Shown here piece after piece: positions 1 through 7,199 of a stretch of DNA of 11,060 nt (position 1 is its first letter; every line of letters starts with the position of its first letter). Below the pieces are notes generated by a model. That model was not told the DNA's origin, ran no database searches, and worked only from the letters and a program-made list of their open reading frames with translations. The stretch covers positions 1 to 11,060 of the forward strand of contig DATESG010000032.1 in the NCBI GenBank assembly GCA_035270925.1, written 5' to 3'. The DNA comes from DATESG01 sp035270925. GTDB taxonomy: Bacteria > Bacillota_I > Bacilli_A > RFN20 > CAG-826. The position numbers and the translations under genes were made by a program.

Positions 1-2
1 CA

Positions 3-1724
3 AGTGGAACGCTAGCTTATACAGACTTTGTTCGTGATACCCAAGCATCTAATAGCATTACGATATCGAGTGCCGCTAATAACCGCTTCTTCTTACACTC
101 AATCACACTCGGAATAGGTGCCCCTGCCCCCGTTGACTTAAAAGGCGTCAGTATTAAAAGCACGAGCAGTTTAAATGTTGGGGGGAGTGAAGTATTAGTG
201 CCAACAATTTTACCTAATAATGTCAACCCTAGCCCTAATCTTTCTTGGTCTAGCGATAACGTAAGTGTTGCCACCGTTACAAATGGTTCAGTGACTGCAG
301 TTGCCGCTGGCACGGCCAATATTAGTGTCACGGCTACCCAAGGAGTAATTACATTTTCCGCCACTTGTGAAATCACGGTGACGGTCGCGATTAACTACTC
401 AGTCAAAACGATGGTTCATGACTATCAAGACTATATGGATAATAATTATTATTCTAACGTTGACTCAAGTCCTTCAAAAGGCTCAGTTAACCTTTTAGTC
501 ATCCCTGTCGAGCTAAATGGTTTCCCTATGAGTGAGGCAACGCGGACAAAAATTCAAAAAGCCTACTTTGGCACGGAAGCAGAGACTGGTTGGCATTCTG
601 TTGCTTCTTTCTATGAAGAAGAATCTAACGGCAGGCTCAATATCACCGGAACTGTCGCCCCAATTTACAAATCTAATTATGGAGCCTCAATTACCGAGGC
701 ACAAACAACTACGCTAGCTAGCACGGCAACCAATTGGTATAAAACTAATTATTCCACTAATAGTGGTAAAGAATTTGATGCCGATAGTGACGGCTTCATC
801 GATGGCGTGATTATGATTTATAGCGCACCAAACAAACAAAGTGGTAATGATAATCTTTGGGCGTATTGCTTCTGGACTAATAACAGCAAAAATACAACCT
901 CACCAACGGCAAAGACATTTTTCTGGGCCTCATATGATTTCATGGATGATTCAGCTAATGCGCCAATCGATGCTCATACCTATATTCACGAAGCTGGCCA
1001 CGTTTTAGGACTCGAAGATTATTATAATTATGACAGAACAAGTAACTATGGTGCCGCTGGTGGTTTTAATATGCAGGATTATAATGTTGGTGAACACGAT
1101 CCCTATTCCCGCGTTGCCCTCGGATGGATTGACCCTATTGTTCCGAGTGGTAACACTACCCTCACAATTACGCCTGGGGAAGCGATCATTCTCTCGCCTA
1201 ATAATTTAAGTGCTGCTTCTCCCTTTGATGAATACCTTATTCTTGATGTATATTCCCCAACTGGTCTGAATGAGTTCGACTCCACTTATAAATATGGCGG
1301 GAATACTTCAATGTATCCTAAAGGTCCTAATGTGACGGGAATTCGAGTCTGGCACGTTGATTCACGGTTAATGAAAAACTTCTCGGGTTCATCACCAACG
1401 CTAACTTCAACAATCACCTCTGGGAGTCGCTATACTCATGCGATGAGTAACTCCACTAATAGTGCTTCTGGATCACTTTATGCAAATTATCGTGACTATA
1501 AACTCCTTCACTTGTTACAACAAGGCGGAAGTAATACTTATGCCAACGGCGGTCAGTTTTCCGCGAGTGATGTTTGGACAGTTGGAACTTCGTTTTCCAT
1601 GAGTTCTTATGCCTCATTCTTTGTCAATAGTGGCAAATTAAATAGCAATACCTCCATGCCTTATTCCTTCTTTGTTACGGCGATAAATGGCACAAGTGTT
1701 ACGTTATCAATCACGCGAAGTTAA
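3..1724 (+). CDS. Secreted/surface M6-type metalloprotease with Big_2 domain (5' end missing)
   Basis: The reading frame is open from the left edge, so the true start and any signal peptide lie outside the window; the GTG at 198 falls inside a domain and is not a credible start. From the edge, roughly residues 1-40 look like the end of a beta-rich extracellular domain. Residues about 48-125 resemble a bacterial Ig-like Big_2 domain (SIKSTSSLNVGG, then a WSSDN core and a VTAVAAGTANIS strand pattern). The catalytic part follows: a calcium-loop-like DADSDGFIDG near 777-806, the zinc motif HEAGHVLGLED at 987-1019 (HExxHxxGxxD), and a Met-turn-like NMQDYNVGEHD with Met at 1071-1073, followed by LGW. 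This order is typical of M6 (immune inhibitor A-like) peptidases. Expected role: zinc-dependent proteolysis outside the cell. It ends in NGTSVTLSITRS with no visible LPxTG sorting signal, so any cell attachment must come from the missing N-terminal part. Confidence 0.85.
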   Translation, partial: SGTLAYTDFVRDTQASNSITISSAANNRFFLHSITLGIGAPAPVDLKGVSIKSTSSLNVGGSEVLVPTILPNNVNPSPNLSWSSDNVSVATVTNGSVTAVAAGTANISVTATQGVITFSATCEITVTVAINYSVKTMVHDYQDYMDNNYYSNVDSSPSKGSVNLLVIPVELNGFPMSEATRTKIQKAYFGTEAETGWHSVASFYEEESNGRLNITGTVAPIYKSNYGASITEAQTTTLASTATNWYKTNYSTNSGKEFDADSDGFIDGVIMIYSAPNKQSGNDNLWAYCFWTNNSKNTTSPTAKTFFWASYDFMDDSANAPIDAHTYIHEAGHVLGLEDYYNYDRTSNYGAAGGFNMQDYNVGEHDPYSRVALGWIDPIVPSGNTTLTITPGEAIILSPNNLSAASPFDEYLILDVYSPTGLNEFDSTYKYGGNTSMYPKGPNVTGIRVWHVDSRLMKNFSGSSPTLTSTITSGSRYTHAMSNSTNSASGSLYANYRDYKLLHLLQQGGSNTYANGGQFSASDVWTVGTSFSMSSYASFFVNSGKLNSNTSMPYSFFVTAINGTSVTLSITRS

Positions 1725-1776
1725 GAAGTTTCTACGAGCTTTCCTCTAGTTTTATTCTCCCTAGTTTAGCTATTTT

Positions 1777-1826
1777 AAAAGCACCCCATTTCCGATTTAT
1801 CCAAATCTAGGGGTGCTTTTTTACAT
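1777..1826. terminator. Bidirectional intrinsic terminator
   Basis: An 11-base arm AAAAGCACCCC (1777-1787) is perfectly complementary to GGGGTGCTTTT (1810-1820). On the plus strand it is followed by a run of six T, which suits the end of the protease gene. On the minus strand the stem ends in four T and lies about 70 bases past the ABC permease stop, so it probably serves both convergent units. Confidence 0.85.
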
Positions 1827-1893
1827 CTTCATTTTCTTCTTGATTATCGTTTAAAAAAAGAACGAGGAACAACTACTTCTATGAATATAGCTT

Positions 1894-2781
1894 TTAGGCT
1901 TTGAAACGTTTATTGAGACGGTAACTAGAAAGCGCTATTAACAAGGCTGATAATAAAAAAGAAATCGCGATAATAACTCCTAAATTAACATCGAGTCCTA
2001 AAATTCCTAATTCATTGGCCCCAAAGCCATCTTTGACACCATTAACGACTTCGATGCTCCCACCCTCCTTACTTAAAATGATATTAAGAGCGGGTTCCAT
2101 TAAGATTTGTTTAAGAAAGATTGTCATATGTGAGAACGGAATTAATGAAGATAGATTTCGCAGAAAATTTGGAGTTGAAGACGAGATTGGAATATAAATC
2201 CCGGCAATGAAGCCAATCATGCTCCCAAAGATTCCACTGACCGCACCAAAGGCATTGATCGATTTAATAAACGTGGTCAGTAAAATCATAAAAGAGGTTG
2301 AGATGATCGCAAATAAAATAATAATTGGCACGATTAACAAGATTAAGCTGACAGGAAAGAAAATCCCGGTCACAAGTCCTAGAACGAGGACGGCGACTAC
2401 CCAAAATATCAAAGAAAGCGTAATCGTGATTAATAATGAACTTAAATAATAGCCAACAATGATCTTATATCTTTTAACTGGCGTGACCATGAAGGCGGCG
2501 ACTTTACCTTCTTCATAATCCGTGACAATATTGCCAAGGTTACCTAAGGGAATTGTCAGGGTGTTTAAAACAATAACCCCGGCCATCATCTGCGAATAAA
2601 CTAAAAAGTCCGTTTCTTTTGGGCTAAGTAGTGAGGCAAGTTGTTCACCACCAACATTACCTAAAAATAAGATATAGATGGCTAATAAAATGATTGTTGA
2701 TAAAAACGAAAAGAAGACTGCGAGCGGGTCTCTTAGATACATCTTAATATTTCGTTTTACTAAACTAACAATTTCATACAT
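1894..2781 (-). CDS. ABC-2 type export permease
   Basis: Integral membrane subunit of an ABC exporter, about 295 aa, with about six hydrophobic segments. The N-terminal pattern (a short amphipathic stretch, then YLRDPLAVFF running into the first membrane helix) and the segment PISSSTPNFLRNLSSLIPFSH before the last helices are typical of ABC-2/DrrB-like permeases for drugs or lipids. The start chosen is the ATG at 2779-2781, which gives an ATGTATGA overlap with the ATPase stop and implies translational coupling. An upstream in-frame ATG at 2809-2811 would add ten residues within the ATPase gene and is less likely. Partner: the ATPase immediately upstream. The substrate cannot be read from the sequence; drug, antimicrobial peptide and lipid export are all possible. 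Confidence 0.88.
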   Translation of the reverse strand: MYEIVSLVKRNIKMYLRDPLAVFFSFLSTIILLAIYILFLGNVGGEQLASLLSPKETDFLVYSQMMAGVIVLNTLTIPLGNLGNIVTDYEEGKVAAFMVTPVKRYKIIVGYYLSSLLITITLSLIFWVVAVLVLGLVTGIFFPVSLILLIVPIIILFAIISTSFMILLTTFIKSINAFGAVSGIFGSMIGFIAGIYIPISSSTPNFLRNLSSLIPFSHMTIFLKQILMEPALNIILSKEGGSIEVVNGVKDGFGANELGILGLDVNLGVIIAISFLLSALLIALSSYRLNKRFKA

Positions 2782-3679
2782 TTTGTGCACCAATAACATT
2801 GACGAAAACATCGTCTAATGTGCCTTTGCTTACTTCAAATGATTTGATGTTATCTTTGATATCTTCAATGAGGATGATTGCATCCTTCGTACTACTAACT
2901 TCAATGTAATATTGATCGGCAACTTTCTTATAATTTCGCCCTTTTGCATCTAAATATTTGAGGAGGGTTTCTTTGTCATGCGGAATCAGTTTAAAATAAT
3001 CCTTACTATATTGTGTCTTGAGCTCCGCCGGTGAGCCTTTTGCGACAATTTTACCTTTATGTATAATCACAACATAATCAGCATTAGCAGCCTCCTCCAT
3101 ATAATGGGTTGTTAAAAAGACGGTAATGCCCTCATTAACTCTTAATTGCTCAATTAACTTCCACACCACTAACCTCGTCTCCGGATCAAGACCGGTCGTT
3201 GGCTCATCAAGAATTAATAAAGTCGGATTAGAAAATAGCGCTCTAGCAATTTCCACGCGCCGTTTTTGGCCACCTGAAAGTGTTTTAAATCTTTGGTTTT
3301 CAATCTCTTGTAAATTTAACTTTTCGACGAGTTCTAAATATCTTGCTTCAACTAGGCGCTTTTCTTTGAGATAAAAAGTCCCTCGTAACATTAAATTTTC
3401 TTTAACAGTTAGGGCTTTATCGAGGACATTTTCTTGAAACACAACGCCGATTTGTTCGCGCATATAGCCTTCATCGCTACTACCATTTAATAACACCTCA
3501 CCTGCGTCTTTTGTCAGTAAGGTTGTCATCATTTTGATTGTTGTTGATTTACCCGCGCCATTTTGGCCCAAAAAGGCAAATAAACTTCCGCGATGAACTT
3601 CAAATGAAACATCATCAACTGCTTTGATTGTTTTGAATGTTTTACTTAAGTGTTTAGCCTCTAAAATATTTGTTTCCAA
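2774..3679 (-). CDS. ABC exporter ATP-binding protein (DrrA/CcmA-like)
   Basis: Cytoplasmic ATPase of 301 aa that powers the adjacent permease. Visible motifs: Walker A GQNGAGKST (residues 38-46), Q-loop Q82 in VVFQEN, signature LSGGQ (134-138), Walker B LLILDEP (154-160) and H-loop H192 in TTHYMEEA. The roughly 80 residues after the nucleotide-binding domain form the C-terminal extension common in ABC-2 drug-export ATPases. The start is a TTG at 3677-3679, supported by AGGGAG ten bases upstream on the minus strand and by METNILEAKHLSKTF being a normal N-terminus for this family. It is the first gene of a two-gene operon whose stop overlaps the permease start by 8 bases. No clear promoter was recognised upstream. 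Confidence 0.92.
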   Translation of the reverse strand: METNILEAKHLSKTFKTIKAVDDVSFEVHRGSLFAFLGQNGAGKSTTIKMMTTLLTKDAGEVLLNGSSDEGYMREQIGVVFQENVLDKALTVKENLMLRGTFYLKEKRLVEARYLELVEKLNLQEIENQRFKTLSGGQKRRVEIARALFSNPTLLILDEPTTGLDPETRLVVWKLIEQLRVNEGITVFLTTHYMEEAANADYVVIIHKGKIVAKGSPAELKTQYSKDYFKLIPHDKETLLKYLDAKGRNYKKVADQYYIEVSSTKDAIILIEDIKDNIKSFEVSKGTLDDVFVNVIGAQNV

Positions 3680-3689
3680 TTTAGTATTG

Positions 3690-3695
3690 CTCCCT
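3690..3695 (-). promoter_or_regulatory. Ribosome binding site supporting the TTG start of the ABC ATPase
   Basis: On the minus strand this reads AGGGAG, ten bases before the TTG at 3677-3679. There is no ATG with a similar signal nearby, so this site decides the start. Confidence 0.6.
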
Positions 3696-3699
3696 ATTA

Positions 3700-4069
3700 A
3701 ATTACTTTAGCCTTAGCGAGTCCACTAATTAACTTTACTCTAAAAAATAGCATTACTACAAGTTTTTTATTAATACCTTTAAAAAGCATCTCAAGAATAC
3801 TACACACTGCTTCTTCCTCTTTAATCTTGTTTAAGGTTATGGTCCCCATATCAAAGGTTAAATATATTTGTTTGCTATCACTTTAATTTCCTATGAGTAC
3901 TAAAAGCACCTAGACCTGCACTTTTAGCATAATATTAACTATTTTACTCAATCATCGTTTAAAACTGCAAAACAGCCCTTCAACTTCCTTACGTGAAATT
4001 CCCTAAGCCTTAAAAAACTTGTTGCATGCGCTTACATTAATGGGCCCGACCAAATTTCTAGAAAATATA
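3700..4069. other. Gene-free spacer between divergent transcription units
   Basis: About 370 AT-rich bases with no credible coding region, tRNA or riboswitch that I can recognise. One simple hairpin is visible: CTAAAAG (3900-3906) is complementary to CTTTTAG (3921-3927) across a 14-base loop. It has no T-run and no obvious role. The minus-strand promoter of the ABC exporter must lie in or near this spacer, but no convincing -35/-10 pair was found. Confidence 0.5.
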
Positions 4070-4102
4070 TTGTATTGATTAAAATTTCAGGTATATTAAT
4101 AA
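4070..4102 (+). promoter_or_regulatory. Probable sigma-A-type promoter of the leader/transporter operon
   Basis: TTGTAT (4070-4075) and TATATT (4092-4097) are 16 bases apart. An overlapping alternative is TTGATT (4075-4080) with TAATAA (4097-4102), also 16 apart. Either places the transcript start just before the leader Shine-Dalgarno at 4114-4120, which fits a short 5' region before the leader peptide. The match to consensus is moderate, so the exact boxes are an inference. Confidence 0.5.
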
Positions 4103-4128
4103 TTATCAAATACAAGGAGGACGATGTT

Positions 4129-4206
4129 ATGACTACATTCAAACAATCAATAACGACCGTTACTTCCGTGTATTATTATTATTATCACTACAAGATCATT
4201 TCATAA
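4129..4206 (+). CDS. Tyrosine-rich leader peptide controlling the downstream ABC importer
   Basis: A 25-codon ORF reads MTTFKQSITTVTSV, then five Tyr, His, Tyr, then KIIS and a TAA stop. The Tyr codons are TAT x5 at 4171-4185 and TAC at 4189-4191, with one CAC (His) between; there is no Trp codon. AAGGAGG at 4114-4120 sits eight bases before the ATG, an optimal Shine-Dalgarno. An ATG at 4124 is too close to it and runs into TGA after two codons. The ORF ends about 80 bases before an intrinsic terminator, and alternative hairpins lie between. By analogy with enteric his, phe and trp leaders, the peptide itself is probably dispensable; its translation measures the supply of charged tRNA-Tyr. 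The TAT run could in principle be chance repeat DNA, but the Shine-Dalgarno and the hairpin logic argue against this. Confidence 0.82.
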   Translation: MTTFKQSITTVTSVYYYYYHYKIIS

Positions 4207-4235
4207 TCTTGATTTTTCGATAATAATAGAAAAAG

Positions 4236-4300
4236 CCTTGGTGAGAAATGATATTAAATCATTCATCAAGGATAATAAAACACACATACGACCTTGGTGA
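4236..4300 (+). repeat. Direct repeat CCTTGGTGA, two copies in the attenuator
   Basis: CCTTGGTGA is present at 4236-4244 and again at 4292-4300, 56 bases apart. The second copy overlaps the left arm of the terminator. Both copies can pair with the single TCATCAAGG at 4263-4271. This duplicated target is what makes the switch between the two structures possible. Confidence 0.85.
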
Positions 4301-4319
4301 ACTACCGGGGTCGTTTTTT
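4288..4319 (+). terminator. Intrinsic terminator (attenuator) in the leader of the importer operon
   Basis: ACGACCTTGGT (4288-4298) pairs with ACCGGGGTCGT (4304-4314) to give an 11-bp stem with two G-U pairs and a 5-base loop, followed by six T. It stands 35 bases before the first transporter gene, so it must be overridden for expression. Confidence 0.88.
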
Positions 4320-4353
4320 ATTTCATAGCCACAAAATAAAGGAGAAAATAACT

Positions 4354-5385
4354 ATGGAACACAAATTAAGAAAGTTTAGTCTCGTCGCGTCTTTGACCAC
4401 AATTGGATTTTTAGCGCTCACAAGTTGCGGGACCGCATGGAACGGAATTACCGCGACCAGTGAGCACAAAGCCAAAATCGGCATTTTGCAATTTGTTACA
4501 CATGATGCCCTTGATTTAGCTCGTGTTGGGTTTACGCAAGCCCTTCGCGATGAAGGCTATGTTGATGGGGATAATATTACCATCACCATTCAGAACCCGC
4601 AGACTAGTTCAGCAGCATTAGCAACAATGGCGGCGAGTCTTGCCGCTAGTTCAGATTTAATCCTTGCTATCGCCACTCCAGCCGCGACTGCGACAAAGAG
4701 TGCGCTTGAAACGGAGGGAAGAAATGTCCCGCTGCTATTTACGGCCGTGACCGATCCCGTCGCCGCGCAACTGATTGAAAGTGCAGCAAATCCTGGAGGC
4801 TTTATCACTGGAACTAATGATATGCAACCAATTAATGCACAAATTGACCTCTTTATTGATTTAGGTTTAGTTCCCGGTGTCGATAAAATTGGGATGATTT
4901 ACTGTAATGCCGAAAGTAATAGTATTGCCCAAATCAACCTCGCAAAAGCACATGCCGAAGCACTAGGTTTCAGTGTTGAAATCACTTCCATTCCTGATGC
5001 TTCAACGCTGGTGACCGCCCTTGAAAGTTTAACAAATCGCAATATTAAGGGCTTATACGTTCCAACGGATAATGTCATCTCAAGTAACATGCAAATTTTA
5101 AGTAATCATATGATTGACCATCACGTACTTACAGTCGTGGGTGAAACGTCAATGGCCGAAAATGGCGGACTGATCACACTTGGTGCTGATTACCATGCCT
5201 TAGGGCTCTTGACTGGGCAAATGGCGGTCGCAATTATTGAAGGCACTCACCCTAAGGATATCCCTTCAGTTGGGGCCAGTAGTTTCGAGATGGTCATTAA
5301 TCTAGATGTAGCAGCGGAAATGGGCTTTAGTGTCCCTGCTGCTTTACTCGATGAGGCTGATGTCCTCATTCAAGAAGGAAACTAA
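4354..5385 (+). CDS. ABC importer substrate-binding lipoprotein (TrpX-like, predicted tyrosine/aromatic amino acid)
   Basis: A 343-aa extracytoplasmic solute-binding protein. The ATG at 4354 has AAAGGAG nine bases upstream (4338-4344); an in-frame TTG at 4294 lies inside the terminator hairpin and is rejected. The N-terminus has basic residues (EHKLRK), a hydrophobic core and the lipobox LTSC followed by G, so the mature protein should be lipid-anchored at the Cys. The body (KIGILQFVTHDALD, FTQALRDEGYVDG, then TPAATATKSAL and PLLFTAVTDPVAA) matches the ABC_sub_bind family (PF04392, formerly DUF534), which includes streptococcal TrpX. Family members bind tryptophan or related ligands; the Tyr leader upstream suggests tyrosine here. 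It is the first gene of a three-gene operon; the permease GTG follows two bases after the stop. Confidence 0.88.
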   Translation: MEHKLRKFSLVASLTTIGFLALTSCGTAWNGITATSEHKAKIGILQFVTHDALDLARVGFTQALRDEGYVDGDNITITIQNPQTSSAALATMAASLAASSDLILAIATPAATATKSALETEGRNVPLLFTAVTDPVAAQLIESAANPGGFITGTNDMQPINAQIDLFIDLGLVPGVDKIGMIYCNAESNSIAQINLAKAHAEALGFSVEITSIPDASTLVTALESLTNRNIKGLYVPTDNVISSNMQILSNHMIDHHVLTVVGETSMAENGGLITLGADYHALGLLTGQMAVAIIEGTHPKDIPSVGASSFEMVINLDVAAEMGFSVPAALLDEADVLIQEGN

Positions 5386-5387
5386 AA

Positions 5388-6392
5388 GTGATTGTCTCAT
5401 CTTTTTTTACGGCGCTATATTTAGGGCTTATCTGGTCAGTTATGGCTTTAGGCGTCTATATTGCCTATCGTATTTTAGATATTGCCGATTTAGGAGCTGA
5501 GGGTGCCTTCCCCCTTGGCGGAGCAGTCGCCGTCACTTTACTGATCTTCAAGTTTAATCCCTTTCTTGCCATTTTGATTGCGACCATGGCAGGGGGAATT
5601 GCTGGGCTAATTACCGCGCTTCTTCATACGAAACTAAAAATTCCTAGTCTCCTTGCCGGAATAATTACGATGGTCGGTTTATATTCAATCATGATGTTAA
5701 TTATTGGGCTTGGGCGGATTGAAATGCAACGTCTTGCCGATCCAAGTAACTTTTCGTGGAGTAATGTTGTCTCCTTCTTCTATATTTCAAGTGATATCCC
5801 GAGTGGAAGCCAAACTATCTTCACACCGCTTGCCAATTTATTGAGCTTCATGGCACCTAAACAACTAAAAACAAGTATTATTGTTACTTCGCTTTTGATT
5901 GTCACTTTGGTGTTTTGCCTTATTTACTGGTTTTTTGGTACCCAATTTGGCGTTGGTCTCCGCGCCGTTGGTAAAAACTCCCAGATGGCCAAAGCGCAGG
6001 GAATTAATCCGCATGTGATGATTATTGTCGGGCTTGTGATTTCTAATGCACTTGTAGCCTTAAGTGGAGCGATGTATTCAATGATGATGCGCTCCGCGAA
6101 TGGCACGTTTGGTCGCGGTACGATTGTGATTGGCTTAGCGATTGTTTTTCTTGGCGAAGCCCTATTCGGTAAACGCTCCTTCAAGCTTACGCTTGTTAGT
6201 CTGATTACTGGTGCAATTCTTTACTACGTCATCATCACGGTTGCCGCTAACTTGCTCAACATTGACCAAAACCTTTTTAATCTCATTCAAGCGGTCCTGA
6301 TTACGACGATTATTGTCGCACCACGTCTAAAAGATGAATGGCGGCTTAAAGCTAGTAAAAAGCAAGGGGGAAATGCGTATGTTAAAGATTAA
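5388..6392 (+). CDS. ABC importer permease (TrpY-like, BPD_transp_2 family)
   Basis: A very hydrophobic 334-aa membrane protein forming the transport channel for the upstream lipoprotein. The segment ADLGAEGAFPLGGAVAV near residues 30-46 is characteristic of permeases that pair with ABC_sub_bind proteins, and about eight or nine membrane helices can be counted. The loop GLRAVGKNSQMAKAQGI is the expected cytoplasmic coupling loop that contacts the ATPase. The start is GTG at 5388, with AGAAGGAA (ending at 5380) seven bases upstream; the stop of the binding protein is two bases before. The 3' end overlaps the ATPase gene by 14 bases, so all three subunits are likely translated in step. Confidence 0.88.
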   Translation: MIVSSFFTALYLGLIWSVMALGVYIAYRILDIADLGAEGAFPLGGAVAVTLLIFKFNPFLAILIATMAGGIAGLITALLHTKLKIPSLLAGIITMVGLYSIMMLIIGLGRIEMQRLADPSNFSWSNVVSFFYISSDIPSGSQTIFTPLANLLSFMAPKQLKTSIIVTSLLIVTLVFCLIYWFFGTQFGVGLRAVGKNSQMAKAQGINPHVMIIVGLVISNALVALSGAMYSMMMRSANGTFGRGTIVIGLAIVFLGEALFGKRSFKLTLVSLITGAILYYVIITVAANLLNIDQNLFNLIQAVLITTIIVAPRLKDEWRLKASKKQGGNAYVKD

Positions 6393-7179
6393 AAAACTCG
6401 CCAAAACATTTCATCTCGATAATAATCCACTTAATGATAAATTGGCGCTTATCGATATCAACCTAACGATTGAAGATGGAGACTTTATTACCGTGATTGG
6501 TGGCAATGGTTCGGGCAAGACGACACTCTTAAATATGATTGCCGGCGTTCATCGTCCTGATTGCGGCAGTATTACCCTCAACAACATCGAATTAAGCAAT
6601 CTCAAAGAATACCAAAGAGCGACTTATATTGGCCGGGTCTTCCAAGACCCACTAAGCGGGACTGTCGGTGAGATGTCAATTGAGGAAAATCTCGCCCTCG
6701 CCACCAAACGTGGCCAATCATTATCGCTCAAATGGGGGCTGCCCGCGCTGAAACGCCAAGGCTATAAACGGCTTTTACAAGACCTTGATTTAGGCCTAGA
6801 AACACGGCTAGCCGCCAAAGTCTTACATCTTTCGGGTGGACAACGTCAAGCATTAACTTTACTAATGGCGACCCTAGTTACGCCAGAACTACTGCTCCTT
6901 GATGAACACGTCGCCGCGCTTGATCCTAAAACCGCAAAAACAGTGATGGGACTCACCGAAAAAATCGTCGCGGAAAAGAAAATCACAACCTTGATGATTA
7001 CGCACAACATGAAAGATGCAATTCGTTATGGTAATCGCTTGCTGATGATGACCAATGGGCGGATTATCTTTGATTGCAACGGACCAGAGAAAAAGAATCT
7101 CACAGTCGAGCAATTAATTAGCAAGTTTAATGATTCGAGTGAGGATGAATTACCTGATTCAATGATCTTAAGCCGCTAA
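6379..7179 (+). CDS. ABC importer ATP-binding protein (TrpZ-like)
   Basis: A 266-aa ATPase that energises the importer. Motifs: Walker A GGNGSGKTT (41-49), Q-loop Q89 in VFQDP, signature LSGGQ (151-155), Walker B LLLLDEH (171-177) and H-loop H209 in ITHNMKDA. The LDEHxAALDP form of the Walker B/D-loop region, with His where most ABC ATPases have Pro, is familiar from ATPases paired with ABC_sub_bind systems. The start is placed at the ATG at 6379 because AAGGGGG (6364-6370) lies eight bases upstream; the ATG at 6373 would leave only two, and a longer frame reaching 6334 lies inside the permease gene. The gene overlaps the permease end and closes the operon. No terminator was seen in the 20 bases before the convergent asnA stop. 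Confidence 0.9.
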   Translation: MLKIKKLAKTFHLDNNPLNDKLALIDINLTIEDGDFITVIGGNGSGKTTLLNMIAGVHRPDCGSITLNNIELSNLKEYQRATYIGRVFQDPLSGTVGEMSIEENLALATKRGQSLSLKWGLPALKRQGYKRLLQDLDLGLETRLAAKVLHLSGGQRQALTLLMATLVTPELLLLDEHVAALDPKTAKTVMGLTEKIVAEKKITTLMITHNMKDAIRYGNRLLMMTNGRIIFDCNGPEKKNLTVEQLISKFNDSSEDELPDSMILSR

Positions 7180-7199
7180 AGTAGCTTTATAATTACAGT

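Larger units (their letters stand above)
4191..4319 (+). promoter_or_regulatory. Ribosome-mediated attenuator with mutually exclusive hairpins
   Basis: Pairings found by eye: (a) ATCATTTC 4195-4202 with GAAATGAT 4245-4252, 8 perfect pairs; (b) 4236-4243 with 4264-4271 (one G-U), continued by AATGAT 4247-4252 with ATCATT 4258-4263; (c) TCATCAAGG 4263-4271 with CCTTGGTGA 4292-4300 (one G-U, plus 4262 with 4301); (d) the terminator stem 4288-4298 with 4304-4314. Pairing (a) excludes (b), (b) excludes (c), and (c) excludes (d). Inferred action: a ribosome that reaches the leader stop (4204-4206) covers 4195-4202, so (b) and (d) form and transcription ends. A ribosome stalled on the Tyr codons leaves 4195-4202 free, so (a) and (c) form and transcription continues. 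A small hairpin CAAGAT/ATCTTG (4191-4196 with 4206-4211) could act as the pause hairpin. Confidence 0.75.

Noticed and set aside
198..200. GTG 198 as the start of the protease
   Set aside because: The same frame stays open to the window edge and 198 falls within the Big_2 domain.
2774..2776. UGA read as tryptophan (mycoplasma code)
   Set aside because: The ABC ATPase ends at this TGA with the permease ATG overlapping in a standard way, and Trp residues in the window are encoded by TGG.
4124..4132. Alternative leader start at ATG 4124
   Set aside because: It encodes only Met-Leu before TGA and is three bases from the Shine-Dalgarno, too close; ATG 4129 is at eight bases.
4171..4185. TAT run as a simple trinucleotide microsatellite
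   Set aside because: It is in frame in an ORF with an ideal ribosome binding site, the run continues as CAC TAC, and the downstream hairpin logic fits translation control; conservation data would settle it.
4100..4353. T-box riboswitch upstream of the importer
   Set aside because: No AGGGTGGNACCGCG-type T-box sequence or stem I pattern; the region is better explained by a leader ORF and attenuator hairpins.
4294..4353. Longer N-terminus for the binding protein starting at TTG 4294
   Set aside because: It lies inside the terminator hairpin, lacks a ribosome binding site and would put 20 residues before a good lipoprotein signal; ATG 4354 has a clear Shine-Dalgarno.
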